From positions 3,968,109 to 4,032,108 of the forward strand of contig JAJEKV010000004.1 in NCBI GenBank assembly GCA_021234155.1: a stretch of 64,000 bases of DNA. Reading direction: 5' to 3'. Origin of the DNA: Isoetes taiwanensis (Eukaryota > Streptophyta > Lycopodiopsida > Isoetales > Isoetaceae). The notes beneath the pieces are model-generated. The model worked only from the letters and a program-made list of their open reading frames with translations. It was not told the origin of the DNA and searched no databases. Below, one piece after another: positions 45,586 through 56,029 of this stretch. A program made the translations under genes and the position numbers. Position 1 is the stretch's first letter; every line of letters starts with the position of its first letter.

Positions 45586-45664
45586 TGAGCTTAGTAGGAC
45601 TCGAACCTACAATATCACCGTTGTGGGCAGTGGGCGTGTTTTAACCCCATTCAACTATAGGCCC
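45586..45664 (-). pseudogene. Mitochondrial trnI-CAU-like tRNA, altered
   Basis: On the minus strand a cloverleaf can be drawn: acceptor GGGCCTA with TAAGCTC (one C-A mismatch), an enlarged D loop, anticodon stem CACTG/CGGTG, and T arm TGTAG/GTTCGAGTC/CTAC. As I recall it, it closely follows plant mitochondrial tRNA-Ile(CAU). The anticodon loop here reads CCCACAA, so position 33 is C and the anticodon would be CAC. It lies just past the L1, in the same mitochondrial-like block as the nad1 piece. Non-functional by inference. Confidence 0.55.
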
Positions 45665-47135
45665 AAGGGAGAGAGATGTAATGAAGCAAAACAAAACCTG
45701 ACATAGCATAATCGACGGCCTAAAAACTTGCATTGCATTGCTTTTGTGAATGATTTGTACATAATATAATAGAAGAGAAACAAGGTGTAGCCGGCTAAGT
45801 TGCTTGAGAATTACAGAAGGCTAGCTTGGCAAAGGACTTAAAATCCTTGTGGGTCTTCTTGTTCATAATCAGATTGCCAAAGGACTTATTCGTAACTAGA
45901 AAAAGACAACAATTTTAAGGCATCCATTGTAGGCTCTATGATTACAAGACAAAATTCAGTTGAGACAGTGAAATTGCAAATTTGAAAGTTCTAGTATAAG
46001 AAAAAAAAGTAGTTTGATCTTTTTGCAAATCACTTGGTAGTAATATTGCAAATTTGAAAGTTCTAGTATAAGAAAAAGAGTAGTTTGAGCTTTGTGTGAA
46101 TCACTTGCTAGATGGAAGGCTGATATGAGTTCCAGAATGTGCCACATTGAGATTCAGTTAACAATGTAATTACACTAGATAAAACAATGTCACATTTCAC
46201 AAACAACCTCCATTTGGTGTTGGTTGCACATGTGAGGAGAAAACCCCATGTTCCAAAGCAATGCACGTTTTAATGCTAACTGCCTTTGTCTTGAATTAGA
46301 GTTCTATTCTCTGGTTCGAAAATAGACCTATGAGGGTTTGCTATTTGTCTGTCCATCGACTGCTCAAGCCAGTGCTGCAATCTTTCCTATTGCCAAGGGT
46401 GCAAGCTCTTCAAGTTTCATGAGAATGCAGTATATGTGTCCCTAGAATTTATCTGAACTCTTTTGTTGCCTTCATAAGCTGGATGAAGATGCCTAGGTAC
46501 ATTTCAAATCCATTGCAAACCTATTTCATTCACTATTTTAGCAAGTTTCCAAATGTGATCACTATTTACCTGGCAAATGGTTTTGTTTTCTTTGTCTTTG
46601 AGATGCTCCAGGAAAACTAAAAAAACAAACCTGTTCCATGGAAAATCGAATGAAGTCAATAAAAAAATATAAAACCAGAGGAAACAAACTGCTTATGACA
46701 CGCTGCTGAAGTTGAACGAGAGGAATCAGATTGATGATCCCTTTTCCATTCATTTTTGTATTTTTCAAAGCTTTCTTCCAGAGGCAAACCAATGCCTCAA
46801 CACCATGCAATCACAAATTCAACACATGCCTCTTCTTTTACATCTCTAAGACATTTTTCCTTATTTTCTATCATTATTTACCATCAATGCATATCCCTGA
46901 AACACATAGCTCATAAATAAAACAAAGCAACCAAAACATCAAAGTCCATGGCATACTAATACCTATTAACATTGCAAGTTACCTATATCCACCTTCTGAG
47001 CATTAAGCTCCTTATTGCAGGCATGTTTATTTGCTCTACAATAGGGCATTTTGTTTTATTTCATGGGCATATTAGAATAGAGCTTCTCTTTAAATTCTAA
47101 CTCCGATTCAAACTCTAACCTTGCATTCTTACTAG
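45665..47135. other. Unassigned DNA with one tandem repeat
   Basis: 45973-46120 holds two copies, 72 bp apart, of ATTGCAAATTTGAAAGTTCT plus AGTATAAGAAAAA. 45726-45786 is an inverted match to 38712-38772. Otherwise nothing recognisable. Confidence 0.55.
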
Positions 47136-47375
47136 ATGCTTCCTCATAAATTTCGTCTGCTACTGTTTGGAGTTGGCAGAAGAATTTGCAGGGGTGCTAA
47201 AATGGTGGTTCTCATCTCTGCCCTAATCCTTACCAGATTGCTTCAGAAATTTGAGCTGGTAATTCCATATTGTAAAACCCCAATAGTTATGGATATGGTA
47301 GAAGAATTTGGAATTGTTCAGTGTACGAGAACTCCAATCTTTGCAGTTCCATTTCCAACTACATATCATGACTAA
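47136..47375 (+). pseudogene. Cytochrome P450 C-terminal fragment
   Basis: The frame encodes FRLLLFGVGRRICRGAKMVV, ALILTRLLQKFELVIP, MDMVEEFGIVQ and TPIFAVPFP. FGVGRRICRG is the haem-binding signature FxxGxRxCxG with the axial cysteine, and the spacing to EEFG and the PxxAVPxP end is that of plant A-type (CYP71-clan-like) P450s. Only about the last 75 residues are present; the upstream sequence shows no I-helix, ExxR or PERF motif, and no exon boundary is certain. It may be a broken copy or the last exon of a gene lying outside view; I favour a pseudogene. Confidence 0.85.
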
Positions 47376-48497
47376 CATCAGATTATTAGATGTGGATTAT
47401 GAGCTCAAGGATTGAAACCCTTGCATTGCAATCATCTTGCTCATTTGCTTGAATATGCAGTAGATTACGTACAATTTTAGATGCTTAAGCTTCGGTTGCT
47501 TCATCAGGAAACACTATGGTTTCACTAGAAAAATGGTGTCGGATTGACATCTTTGCCAGGATAAGGATTAGCAAAAGGAAAACTTCACAGTGAAACCCTA
47601 AATAGGGCTCTACATTGGTTGCATGTGAAGCACAAAGAGAATGCCTAAGAATACTCCAAAGGAAACATGCATGGGTTACAACCATAGTAAAAAAAAAATA
47701 TTGGGAGAGAAGAAAATAATGCACGCTCTATAAGTACATTTCTAGATGGCGAACTAAATACATGCCCTAAACATATAAAAACTATTTTGGAAAGGCTGTA
47801 TAAATATACGTTTTGCACGATAAATGCTACAGTAAAAGCATTGTACAAATGGGATTGATCTATTTACTATAGCAGTGTTAACCAAGTTCCTCGAGAGCTC
47901 AAGCGATCTCTATTTGATCTTCAAATCATTGCATCGAATCATTCCTGTAACTATTCTTCTTATATTTATATTCATCAATCCGAAAATAGAGTCAAATCAA
48001 TTTTCCCTTGCCGATCTCGCAAACCTAAAAATTCGTATGGTTTTGGTTCCATACTATTTGGCCGCCCAATCAAATTCTAAATATAATACTTCACTCTTAT
48101 TTTAGGCTTTAAGTCATAATAGGAACATGTGCCCCTTTAAATAACCTAGGTTGATTCAAATAGAAATGATGATGTGAACTACAAAAGTAAAATGCACAAT
48201 GACGATAAACTAGACATCCGAAACCCCTTGGAAAATTCTACAAGCAGATGTTGAGATCAATATAAAAAAAGTTCTGGAAATAACCTAAGACAATTTCAAA
48301 CAATCATGGCATGTCAATAAAAATCACAACAACAACTTCTAAGGCATAGAAGAACGATAGCAAAACAAGAATTACGCAAACCACAATAACAACCTTGAAG
48401 ACCTAGAACCACATCGAGAAAAAAGAACAACAACATGAACCACCTAGAGCCATAAGAATGGCAACATTTTTCAAGTCATATACGAATAAGATAGAAC
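47376..48497. other. Unassigned intergenic DNA
   Basis: AT-rich, with CAACAAC/AACAACAT-type low complexity from about 48300. No gene seen. Confidence 0.45.
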
Positions 48498-48800
48498 ATG
48501 AATAAATTTTTTTTTTTTTTTTTTTGAAGGACGAAAGCCAAAAAGTTTATTAATCAGAGAAAAAGTACAAAAATTTACATGTCTCATCTAACTGTGTAAG
48601 CACACAGAGATGCCACAGGAGCACGAGCCTGGAGCACAATGTACTTACTCCAGAATAGGAGACTAATGATAAGAATCAATTCAAGATCTTCAATCCGGAT
48701 CGTTCCACCGGTTGAAAGTCAAGGGAAGAAACTTTCTAGTAGGGTTGTCAATATCTTTTTCGGGCCTTTGTAATAACATTGCGGTGCGAGATGAATAAAT
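48498..48800 (-). mobile_element. Short poly(A) retroinsert with 10-bp TSD
   Basis: A T-run at 48508-48525 (poly(A) on the minus strand) and flanking ATGAATAAAT at 48498-48507 and 48791-48800 define a 283-bp insert in minus orientation. The sequence next to the tail (GAAGGACGAAAGCC, then TTTATTAATCAGAG on the plus strand) resembles a LINE 3' end, like that at 60804-60830. It is either a strongly truncated L1 or a SINE. Confidence 0.85.
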
Positions 48801-49626
48801 GCCCTGAACATGAATAATTTTGAATGGCACAACAACAAATATCAAGTCATAGACCCGCAATAGGGTGGCATAAATCATCCCAACCACCATTACAACCACC
48901 ACAATCCCAAGACAAAGATGAACATTATAGAAGCACAAAGCATACAATAGCAACAACTGTCATATTACTTCCAGGTCATAGAATGATGATAAGGTAACAT
49001 GAATCCAAAAGGCAAGAATAACAACATTATCTAGTTATGGACGAATATTATAGCAGCAGGAAATACATGAACAATAGATTACCATCAAACCAATAATAAC
49101 GTCATTATCAATTACTCAAACAATAGTAACCAGCTTCCAAATCACAGAAGAATAATATGGTACCAAGAAGTAATCAAACAACAACTGAAGAAAAAATGCG
49201 GAAATAGGCAGCATAGAACATCCGAACAACGACAACAAGAACAATTTACAATCTTAAATGTCACTTTTTTTTCTTTTCCCCAGTCCTATGAGAAACTCAA
49301 GCTACATGCATAATAACATGCAAAAATAATGATAACCACAAAAAAATGATGATCAAGTTCATATTTGTAGATTGATATCAATGATTGACAACAATAAAAG
49401 AAAAAAGCCAAACATGCCAGAACAAGAATTCCCATAAAAAACTTCCAAATTGTCAAAAAACGAATTGTCTATATAATTCCATCATACAGCCAAATGAAGA
49501 ATCTCTTTCCTTCTATAAATATACAGAACCACCCCCCACGTATGTTCAAACACGCGTTTGGCAAAAATATTATCCATGTCCAACATAATAAACCTGAACG
49601 CAATAATAAATGACGAGGAGCATTGT
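48801..49626. other. Unassigned, AAC-rich DNA
   Basis: A-rich with scattered CAACAA and AACAATAG motifs on both sides of the preceding insert; looks like an old degenerate repeat. No coding potential. Confidence 0.45.
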
Positions 49627-49785
49627 ACTATATATATTAGTAGAGTTAGACCTCAAGTTTTTAGATGAGACTTAGTATCATATTGTTTCAAGCTTCTCGT
49701 CTTGGCGAGAGCTCATGTATTCTTTTTTATATTCAAGGAGTCTTATCTTGGCATACAGTCTCTTTCTTTTCTGTTTCATTCTTTC
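49627..49785 (+). repeat. Dispersed repeat, copy 2 (partner at 497)
   Basis: Nearly identical to 497-656, same orientation, about 49 kb apart. The differences are single substitutions and a one-base gap near CTCTTTSCTTTTC. Confidence 0.8.
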
Positions 49786-50024
49786 TGTTCTAATTTCTTT
49801 GCAAAATCCCACGTGATACACTATACTAGGATTTGTCTGCTTGATCTAAGGGTCCTCACAGAGGGCTGTCTTGCAAATGATCTCGAACGCAGACCCTAAA
49901 CAAGGAAAATGGACTTGTTGAATAGGTCTAGCTCTAATCTTTCTAATAGGACTATCTTCATTGAATTTGGAGATATCTAACTCAAGTTATTTACAGAGAG
50001 GTTTTGGGCCGGTATGAGGAGGAT

Positions 50025-50325
50025 AGACAGAAATCGAACTGTCTCATGACGTTCTAAACCCAACTCACGCACCACTTCGATCGGCAAACAACTGAATCTT
50101 GGGACCTTCTTCAACCTCAGGATGTAATGAGTCGACATCGAGATGCCAAACAGCTCTGTCGATAAGAGCTCTTGGGAGTCATCAGCCTGTTATCCCTGGC
50201 ATATCTTTGATCCGTTGAGCAAGACCCCTTCTATGAGGGACTCCCAGATCACTATGGCCGACTTTCATCCATGTTCGACGGGTTAGTCTCACAGTTAGGC
50301 AGGCTTATACCATTATGTCAATGAC
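50025..50325 (-). pseudogene. Mitochondrial LSU (26S) rRNA fragment
   Basis: The minus strand carries conserved large-subunit rRNA blocks in order: AAAGTCGGCCATAGTGATC, CTCAACGGATCAAAG, GGGATAACAGGCTGAT, CAAGAGCTCTTATCGACAG, ATGTCGACTCAT, GTGAGTTGGGTTTAGAACGT and GAGACAGTTCG. These span the peptidyl-transferase part of domain V. GTATAAGCCTGCC and AGCTCTTATCGACAG fit plant mitochondrial 26S better than chloroplast 23S, as I recall them. Many substitutions in otherwise invariant positions and the absence of flanking rRNA show a nuclear pseudocopy. Confidence 0.85.
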
Positions 50326-51239
50326 CTGGCTACTAGTGGAAATCACTAACTTCATAATGTTTCATTAATAACTCACATTTTTTCAATGATTCTCTTTATG
50401 GTCCACCATGTTCCATTTTATAATATGTAAAACCTGTATGAATGCAATTGCATATAGCCAGTGTTGAGCAGGTGTAACAATATGAAGTGGTAGGCAGTAA
50501 TCATAGTTGTAAGGTCTTGCTCATTTGGTGGTGTACTGTTTCTATATAAAAAGTGCTTTGAATTGTGTATGTAAAAGTTCCTTATCTTTGTGTTTCGCCT
50601 TGTGAATTAATGATATAGCTAATTATAATGAACTTTTGACATTCGGTCCCGAAGTTGCCACTGATAAAATTTCGTATATATTCTGTACAACTTCTGTACA
50701 ACTCCCATATATATTTTATATATATTTTACCCATGCATAGTCCATTATATATCATTATTATTAATATACTACATATTAAACCATTGAACAAAACATCCCA
50801 CATATCAAGAAAATTGAATTATTGAATTGAATCCCCCAGACTACCCAGTTGTATTTGCTAATATTTGTGCTGGGCGTCCAGCTGTTGGCGAGTTGCCCCA
50901 AACACATACACCCCTACATGTGTACAACAACCTTTGATTTAATTCAGTATTTGAAACTGATAATTGGCTAAAACTTGCTAAAAAATAAGTTGCGCTTAAC
51001 GATGGCCAAGATCACCCAAAGCCGACATCCAATGGTCCGAGCCTAACAATGGACACCCAACACGAATATCAGCAAAAAGAACTGGGGGGCCTGGTTGGTT
51101 TAATTCAATGGTTCAAAGCATAGGTTCAATTTGGAGAAAATTTACTAACCTCTATTGAAGTGTTTAACGGAGATGGTGGTTTTCAGATATAGAAACAAGG
51201 AATCAGTTAGGTGCTTAAATTCGAAAATTTGTGGTATCA
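50326..51239. other. Unassigned AT-rich DNA
   Basis: TATATATTTTATATATATTTT-like low complexity at about 50708-50730. Nothing coding recognised. Confidence 0.5.
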
Positions 51240-53770
51240 TATTTAAGGTGACAATGTCAAAGCTTCAACAGTAATAAGCTCAGAAGATCCAAATGTAGGT
51301 GGTGTGTTAGCTCTGTTGGTGAAGGTTCCACAGCAGAAGGAGGAGATGATACTAGTACTATTGTTGTTGCTTCTAGATTGGTTGCAGGACCAGTGGATGA
51401 GTTAAAAGGTATGGAGGCCTAAGCTATTATCACAAGCAAGGGTACTGCCATAAAACTCAAGCTGAGGGATAGAAAACCAAAGGATATGTGGAATTATATG
51501 GTTATTCAATATGAAGTCAAAACCTATTCACAGATTGATGTGTTAAAGAAACAACTTAGGAGACTTAAGTTGAATGAAAAGGATAAGTCAATAGAATAGT
51601 TTAAAAAATTTGATTATATCATTGCTAATTTAGGAGGGGCATGAATAATATTAAATGAACAATATCAGATTCTGTCTTTGGCTAGATCAATATCAGACAA
51701 CATTCAATTGGCCACCTTGCTCAGAAATGTTGCAAAATCAAAGAAGCATGCTATTAGGATGATTAGGATAGAATTCGAGCAAAAGAGAACAGGGTTTGCA
51801 GATGAAGAATATTTTCCTGAAATCCTCTATAAGGTAAATCTAAAAGAGAGGGAAATATTAATAAAAAATGTTAGGACTATGTTCCAATTGTAACCAATAT
51901 GTGCATCTCAAGACTGAGTTCCAAATGATGCTAAACTTGTAAAATGTTTTAGTTGTGATCGCAAAGGCTATGTGGCAGCAAGGTGCCCGAGTCCAAGAGG
52001 GACTGCTCGAAGGGGCAGAGATAAGGGATGAATAACAAACACTAGAGGTGGTTTTACAAGAGGAAGATCTAGCTTCAAGGGAAATCCATCCATGAATGTT
52101 GTGCAGGAAACTAATGCTGATAAAGAAGAAAAAGTTGATGGAACTGCAGAGGAAGAGCATGATCTTATCTTGTCAATCTCAAATAATTTGAATTAAGAAA
52201 TATTGAAACAAGTTCATGATCATAGATTCAGAAGCTAAGAAAATCGTAACTTGTGATCCAAGATTGCACAAGGAATGCAAAAGGAAGGGAATTGGACATA
52301 TAAAACTGGAGGATGGAGCCTTGCAAAGTAGAAGACATTGGAGCACTAGAAATATTTGATTTGAATGGGAGAGCAGTAGAACTTAAAGAAGTACTTTGTG
52401 TACCAAGTTTAGTCAGTATTTTAATTTATGTTTGTCAGTTGGTTGACCTTGTCTACAAGGGCATATTTGAAAGGTTCGAATGTAAATCTCTTCTTGATAA
52501 TGAAACAAAGTTTATTGGCAAAAGAGTTGAAAATATTTTTGGCTTTGATTATGAATACTTGCCTAGTTCAAATATTGAAAGTTTAAGGCAAGATTAGTGG
52601 CATAGGGCTTGAACAAATGTATCCACAGACTGATGAAGAAAGAGAAGAACTGGAAAAGGTTCCTTATAGTCATTAATTGGGTGTTTGTTATATGTTGCAA
52701 ACTCCACCAGAACTGATATAGCTTTTGCAATAAATATACTCAGCACGCACAACTATAATCCAGGGAGAGCTAATTGGATTGCAGCCAAAAGGATTTTGAG
52801 GTATTTAAAAGGCACCATGGATTTTGAAATTATGTAGAACTCTAAATGAATTAACTATAAAAGCTTATCGTGATGCTGATTGTGGAGGACAGCAAAATAA
52901 GAGAAAATCCACATTAGGATATTTAATTTTGCTTGGTGGAGTTCCTATTGCATGGAAATGAAAAAAGCAAGGCATTGTTGTATTGTCAAGTGCAGAAGCT
53001 AAGTACAATTCAACATCATTAGCAGCCAAGGAAGTTATTTGGGAAAAGAGACTAATGAATGAGCTGGGATTCAATCAGAACAAACCTACTATTCTGTCAT
53101 GTGACAGCATTAGCTGTATAGCCATGTCTAAAAACCCAGTGTTAAATGAAAGATCAAAAGACATTGAAATGGAAGTCCATTTTATAAGAGATATGGTTAG
53201 TAAAAACTTGTTGCACGTGATATAAATAAACACGGTTGAAAGATGGCAGTTGTATTAATAAAAGCATTGCCAGTATACAGGTTTCAGAAACTTAAAAGTT
53301 TGATGCAATGTTGCAACAAGGAAATCTTACATGAAGGGGGAATTGAAGGATAATGGTCATGTAACATTGGTGCAGAATAAATATGATGATGAATTGATCA
53401 TTTTGAGCCAAGAGTTGAGTCATAGATACATTTAACCTAGTGAATTGCTGAAGAAAGAGGTTGATTCAATAGTTGAATTAACCTAGGTCATTTAAAGGAG
53501 GAGGTGTTCCTATTATGGCTCAAACGCCTAAAATAAGAGTGTATTATATTTAGGATTTGAATGGGCGGTCAAATAGTATGGAGCCAAAACCATTATGAAT
53601 TTTAGGGTTGAGGGATCGACAAGGGAAAATGGAAATCAATCCGGCTCTATTGCTGGATTGATGAATATAAATATAAGAAGAATGATTACAGGGACAATCC
53701 AGTTCGGTGAAGTGATTTGAAGATCGAACAGAGATCTCTTGGGCTCTGGGGAACTTGGTCAACAGTGCTA
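51240..53770 (+). mobile_element. Ty1/copia retrotransposon, internally deleted
   Basis: Order on the plus strand: gag (about 51420-51890, with KLKLRDRKPKDMWNYMV, LARSISDNIQLATLL), a zinc knuckle near 51940 (CFSCDRKGYVAARC, where the usual His is Tyr), a protease/pre-integrase-like piece (52313-52597, LKEVLCVPSLVSIL), then directly the end of reverse transcriptase and RNase H (52840-53225). The integrase and most of the reverse transcriptase are missing. A purine tract GAAGGGGGAAT at 53333-53343 is followed by a TG-starting stretch that may be the start of a 3' LTR. No 5' LTR was found. Stops and shifts throughout. Confidence 0.85.
52840..53225 (+). pseudogene. Copia RNase H remnant
   Basis: Reads AYRDADCGGQQNKRKSTLGY, a stop in place of the usual Trp (IAWK, stop, KKQ), VLSSAEAKYNSTSLAAKEV and KDIEMEVHFIRDMV. 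This is the C-terminal copia RNase H with its D-A-D-x-G and S-S-A-E-A-E/K-Y motifs. It would degrade RNA in RNA-DNA hybrids during reverse transcription. Confidence 0.9.
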
Positions 53771-54292
53771 CAGTAAATGAGTCAATCCCATTTATACAAC
53801 ATTGTTACGTAATGGTTGAACATTTGAATTGAAGTCGTGGGATACCATTGCTACTTTGGTCATTGCAGAAAGGTTAATTTTAGTAAAAGAATCTACCTAA
53901 ACAAATATCTTAATAAATTATTGTTTTTACATTTATATTTGAGCTAACCTTATTTTGTTTTAATTGCCATTCTTTTGGGCGAGTTACCCAAGTTACTGTG
54001 TTTCATTAGGGTTTCTATTTGTCTAGATTACTTGGACTCAGGGACAATCATGTTTTCTATGTTTGCCTTTTAGTTAACATCTTACGTTGTAATGGAGTCT
54101 GTTGGGATTTTTTCAGGGATTTTACTTTATTTATTATCTACTCTGCTCGCATATCTCTCGTGTCGCGTTGTACATAGTCCTTTTGCATTTCAATTTTGTC
54201 TTTTATCCTCGATAGTTTGTATCTCATTCATTTACTGAGCTATCCTTCAGCCATTTTGCCTTGACCATGTCCATCTATGGAGTATATCTGAT
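53771..54292. other. Unassigned DNA, perhaps copia LTR remnant
   Basis: No coding potential. Could include the end of a copia 3' LTR, but no CA end or duplicate copy is evident. Confidence 0.35.
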
Positions 54293-54418
54293 CGATAGAA
54301 TAGAATAGAATAGAACAGAACAGAACAGAACAAAACAGAATAGAATAGAATAGAATAGAATAGAATAGAATAGAATAGAATAGAATAGAATAGAATAGAA
54401 TAGAATAGAATAAAATAG
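54293..54418 (-). repeat. (TAGAA)n microsatellite, LINE tail
   Basis: About 25 pentamer units with an internal stretch of CAGAA variants. It abuts the LINE 3' end (minus strand: GGACGATAAAAAATC, then TATTCTATTC), so it is the microsatellite tail of that copy. Confidence 0.95.
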
Positions 54419-55743
54419 ATTTTTTATCGTCCACTTGACCTATGGGACCCAAACAAAAAGAGAGCAGCAAGCGTATTACTATCAGGATTAAAAAACCCCC
54501 GTCCGGAAGGGTTTTCGAGGGAAAAACTTTAGCCGTAATAAGTATGCTGGTACAATGTACAATTGCATAGGACAATTCAATACTGTCCCGGAGGACATGA
54601 CTGAGTCTGTGCATCCATAACCTCTTGGAGGTATGATCCCAATAAGCCCATAGACAACGTATTCAATAACTCATGCAACGGCTAGCTAGACACTAGTAAC
54701 CGAAAATACCACGCTCGGATATGGGCAAACGCTGGGCAGATCTGGAGGGCATGACATTCATCTTCAATGGCGCCCTGGTGGCAACACTGACAAATCCTCT
54801 CCTCCCATGCTTCCCGAGTCCAACGCCATGTCTCAATGCAGAGACGATGTGCACTCGTGCGAATGGAAGCTATAAGTCTGCGCTTCTTCATGGGCAAATG
54901 GGTGTACAAGTACTGGTGTGGGCCTCTCGTGAGCCTAGAATTGACTTGCTGCTGATAGTGTGCTAGCTTAACGTGCTTCAGAGCATCTGCATCCCAGAGC
55001 TTGCGAAGGAAAGTAGCATCTAGGTATAGCTTTAGTGCGTTGTGATCCTTCTTTGTATGTACTTGTACGCATCTGTTTGCATGTACGCCCCAAGGTGAGA
55101 ATCACTGAGCTTGCTTGTCCTTCCAGCAGGCTTTAAGGCATTAGGGACCCATTGCTATGGACAAAGCAAGGTTGGGCAAACGTGTATCACCCATAGCAAC
55201 CACCTTCTGGAAGTAAATAATATAGCGTTCCAATGCAGCCCGTTGAAGGGGTAGAAAACCTGTCTTCTGGAGTAAGATCTGGTATGGAACTATGGACTTT
55301 ACCCCAAGGGCTCGTGTCAGGAAGGCTTTCTGCACCTGCTCGAGATCATTCCAGGTGGTGAGAGATATTACCAGACCCCATACTTCTGCGCCATACAGGA
55401 GGACCGGTTCGACCAATGTCCTAAACAAGTGTGGTTGGTGGCCCCAGGCGTACAACTCTGCCTTGTGGCTGTTGTTCTGCATGGCATATAATGCTTTTCA
55501 ACCCCCCGCGACCCGCAACCTGATGGCAGCATCCCAATGGGTGGTGGTGGAGAAGTCGATCCCCAAGTACTTGTAAGTCAGAGCCACCTCTACATCTTGT
55601 CCCTTGTAAGTGAATGAGGGAAGTCTTGGCTGACGGGATGACGAAACTAGTAGCACCCTAGTTTTGGCCAAGTTAACTCGCATGTCAGTGAATCGGCAAA
55701 AAGTGCCAAGAGAATCCAGGTGACGTTGCATGTCCTGAATCAA
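54419..55743 (-). mobile_element. LINE copy, 5'-truncated, C-terminal half
   Basis: Minus-strand pieces in order: RVNLAKTRVLLVSSSRQPRL and TYKYLGIDFSTTTHWDAAIR (55743-55498), FRTLVEPVLLYGAEVWG (about 55420), and a C-terminal zinc-finger-like ICQCCHQGAIEDECHALQIC (near 54800). Frameshifts separate them. The truncation point at 55743 is sharp. It is the same family as 56030-60345 and 61851-64000. Confidence 0.88.
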
Positions 55744-56029
55744 ACTATGTTGTATTTCTGGACAAGATAGCCTTTGCTTGCATTCAAAAATTCATTATGC
55801 TTGGCACACTCAAGTAGATGCTTGCTTATTATGAGGCATGCAAGTATTTATGGGCCATAGACAGTCTTTGCTTCAAATTCTACGATTGGCATATTAAACT
55901 AGATGCTGACTTACTTTGATGTATTCATTCATCAGCTCTCATCTATAAAAAACATGTTGAAAATATAGAGAAATATTTCGGTTAGAGTCCCTTAACAAGA
56001 GTTGAATTTTCCTTGTTAAAGATATATGT
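55744..56029. other. Unassigned AT-rich DNA between LINE copies
   Basis: Nothing recognisable; the base composition changes abruptly to GC-rich at about 56035. Confidence 0.5.

Noticed and set aside
54293-54614. Long hydrophobic frame made of YSILF repeats
   Set aside because: It is the translation of the (TAGAA)n microsatellite on the minus strand.
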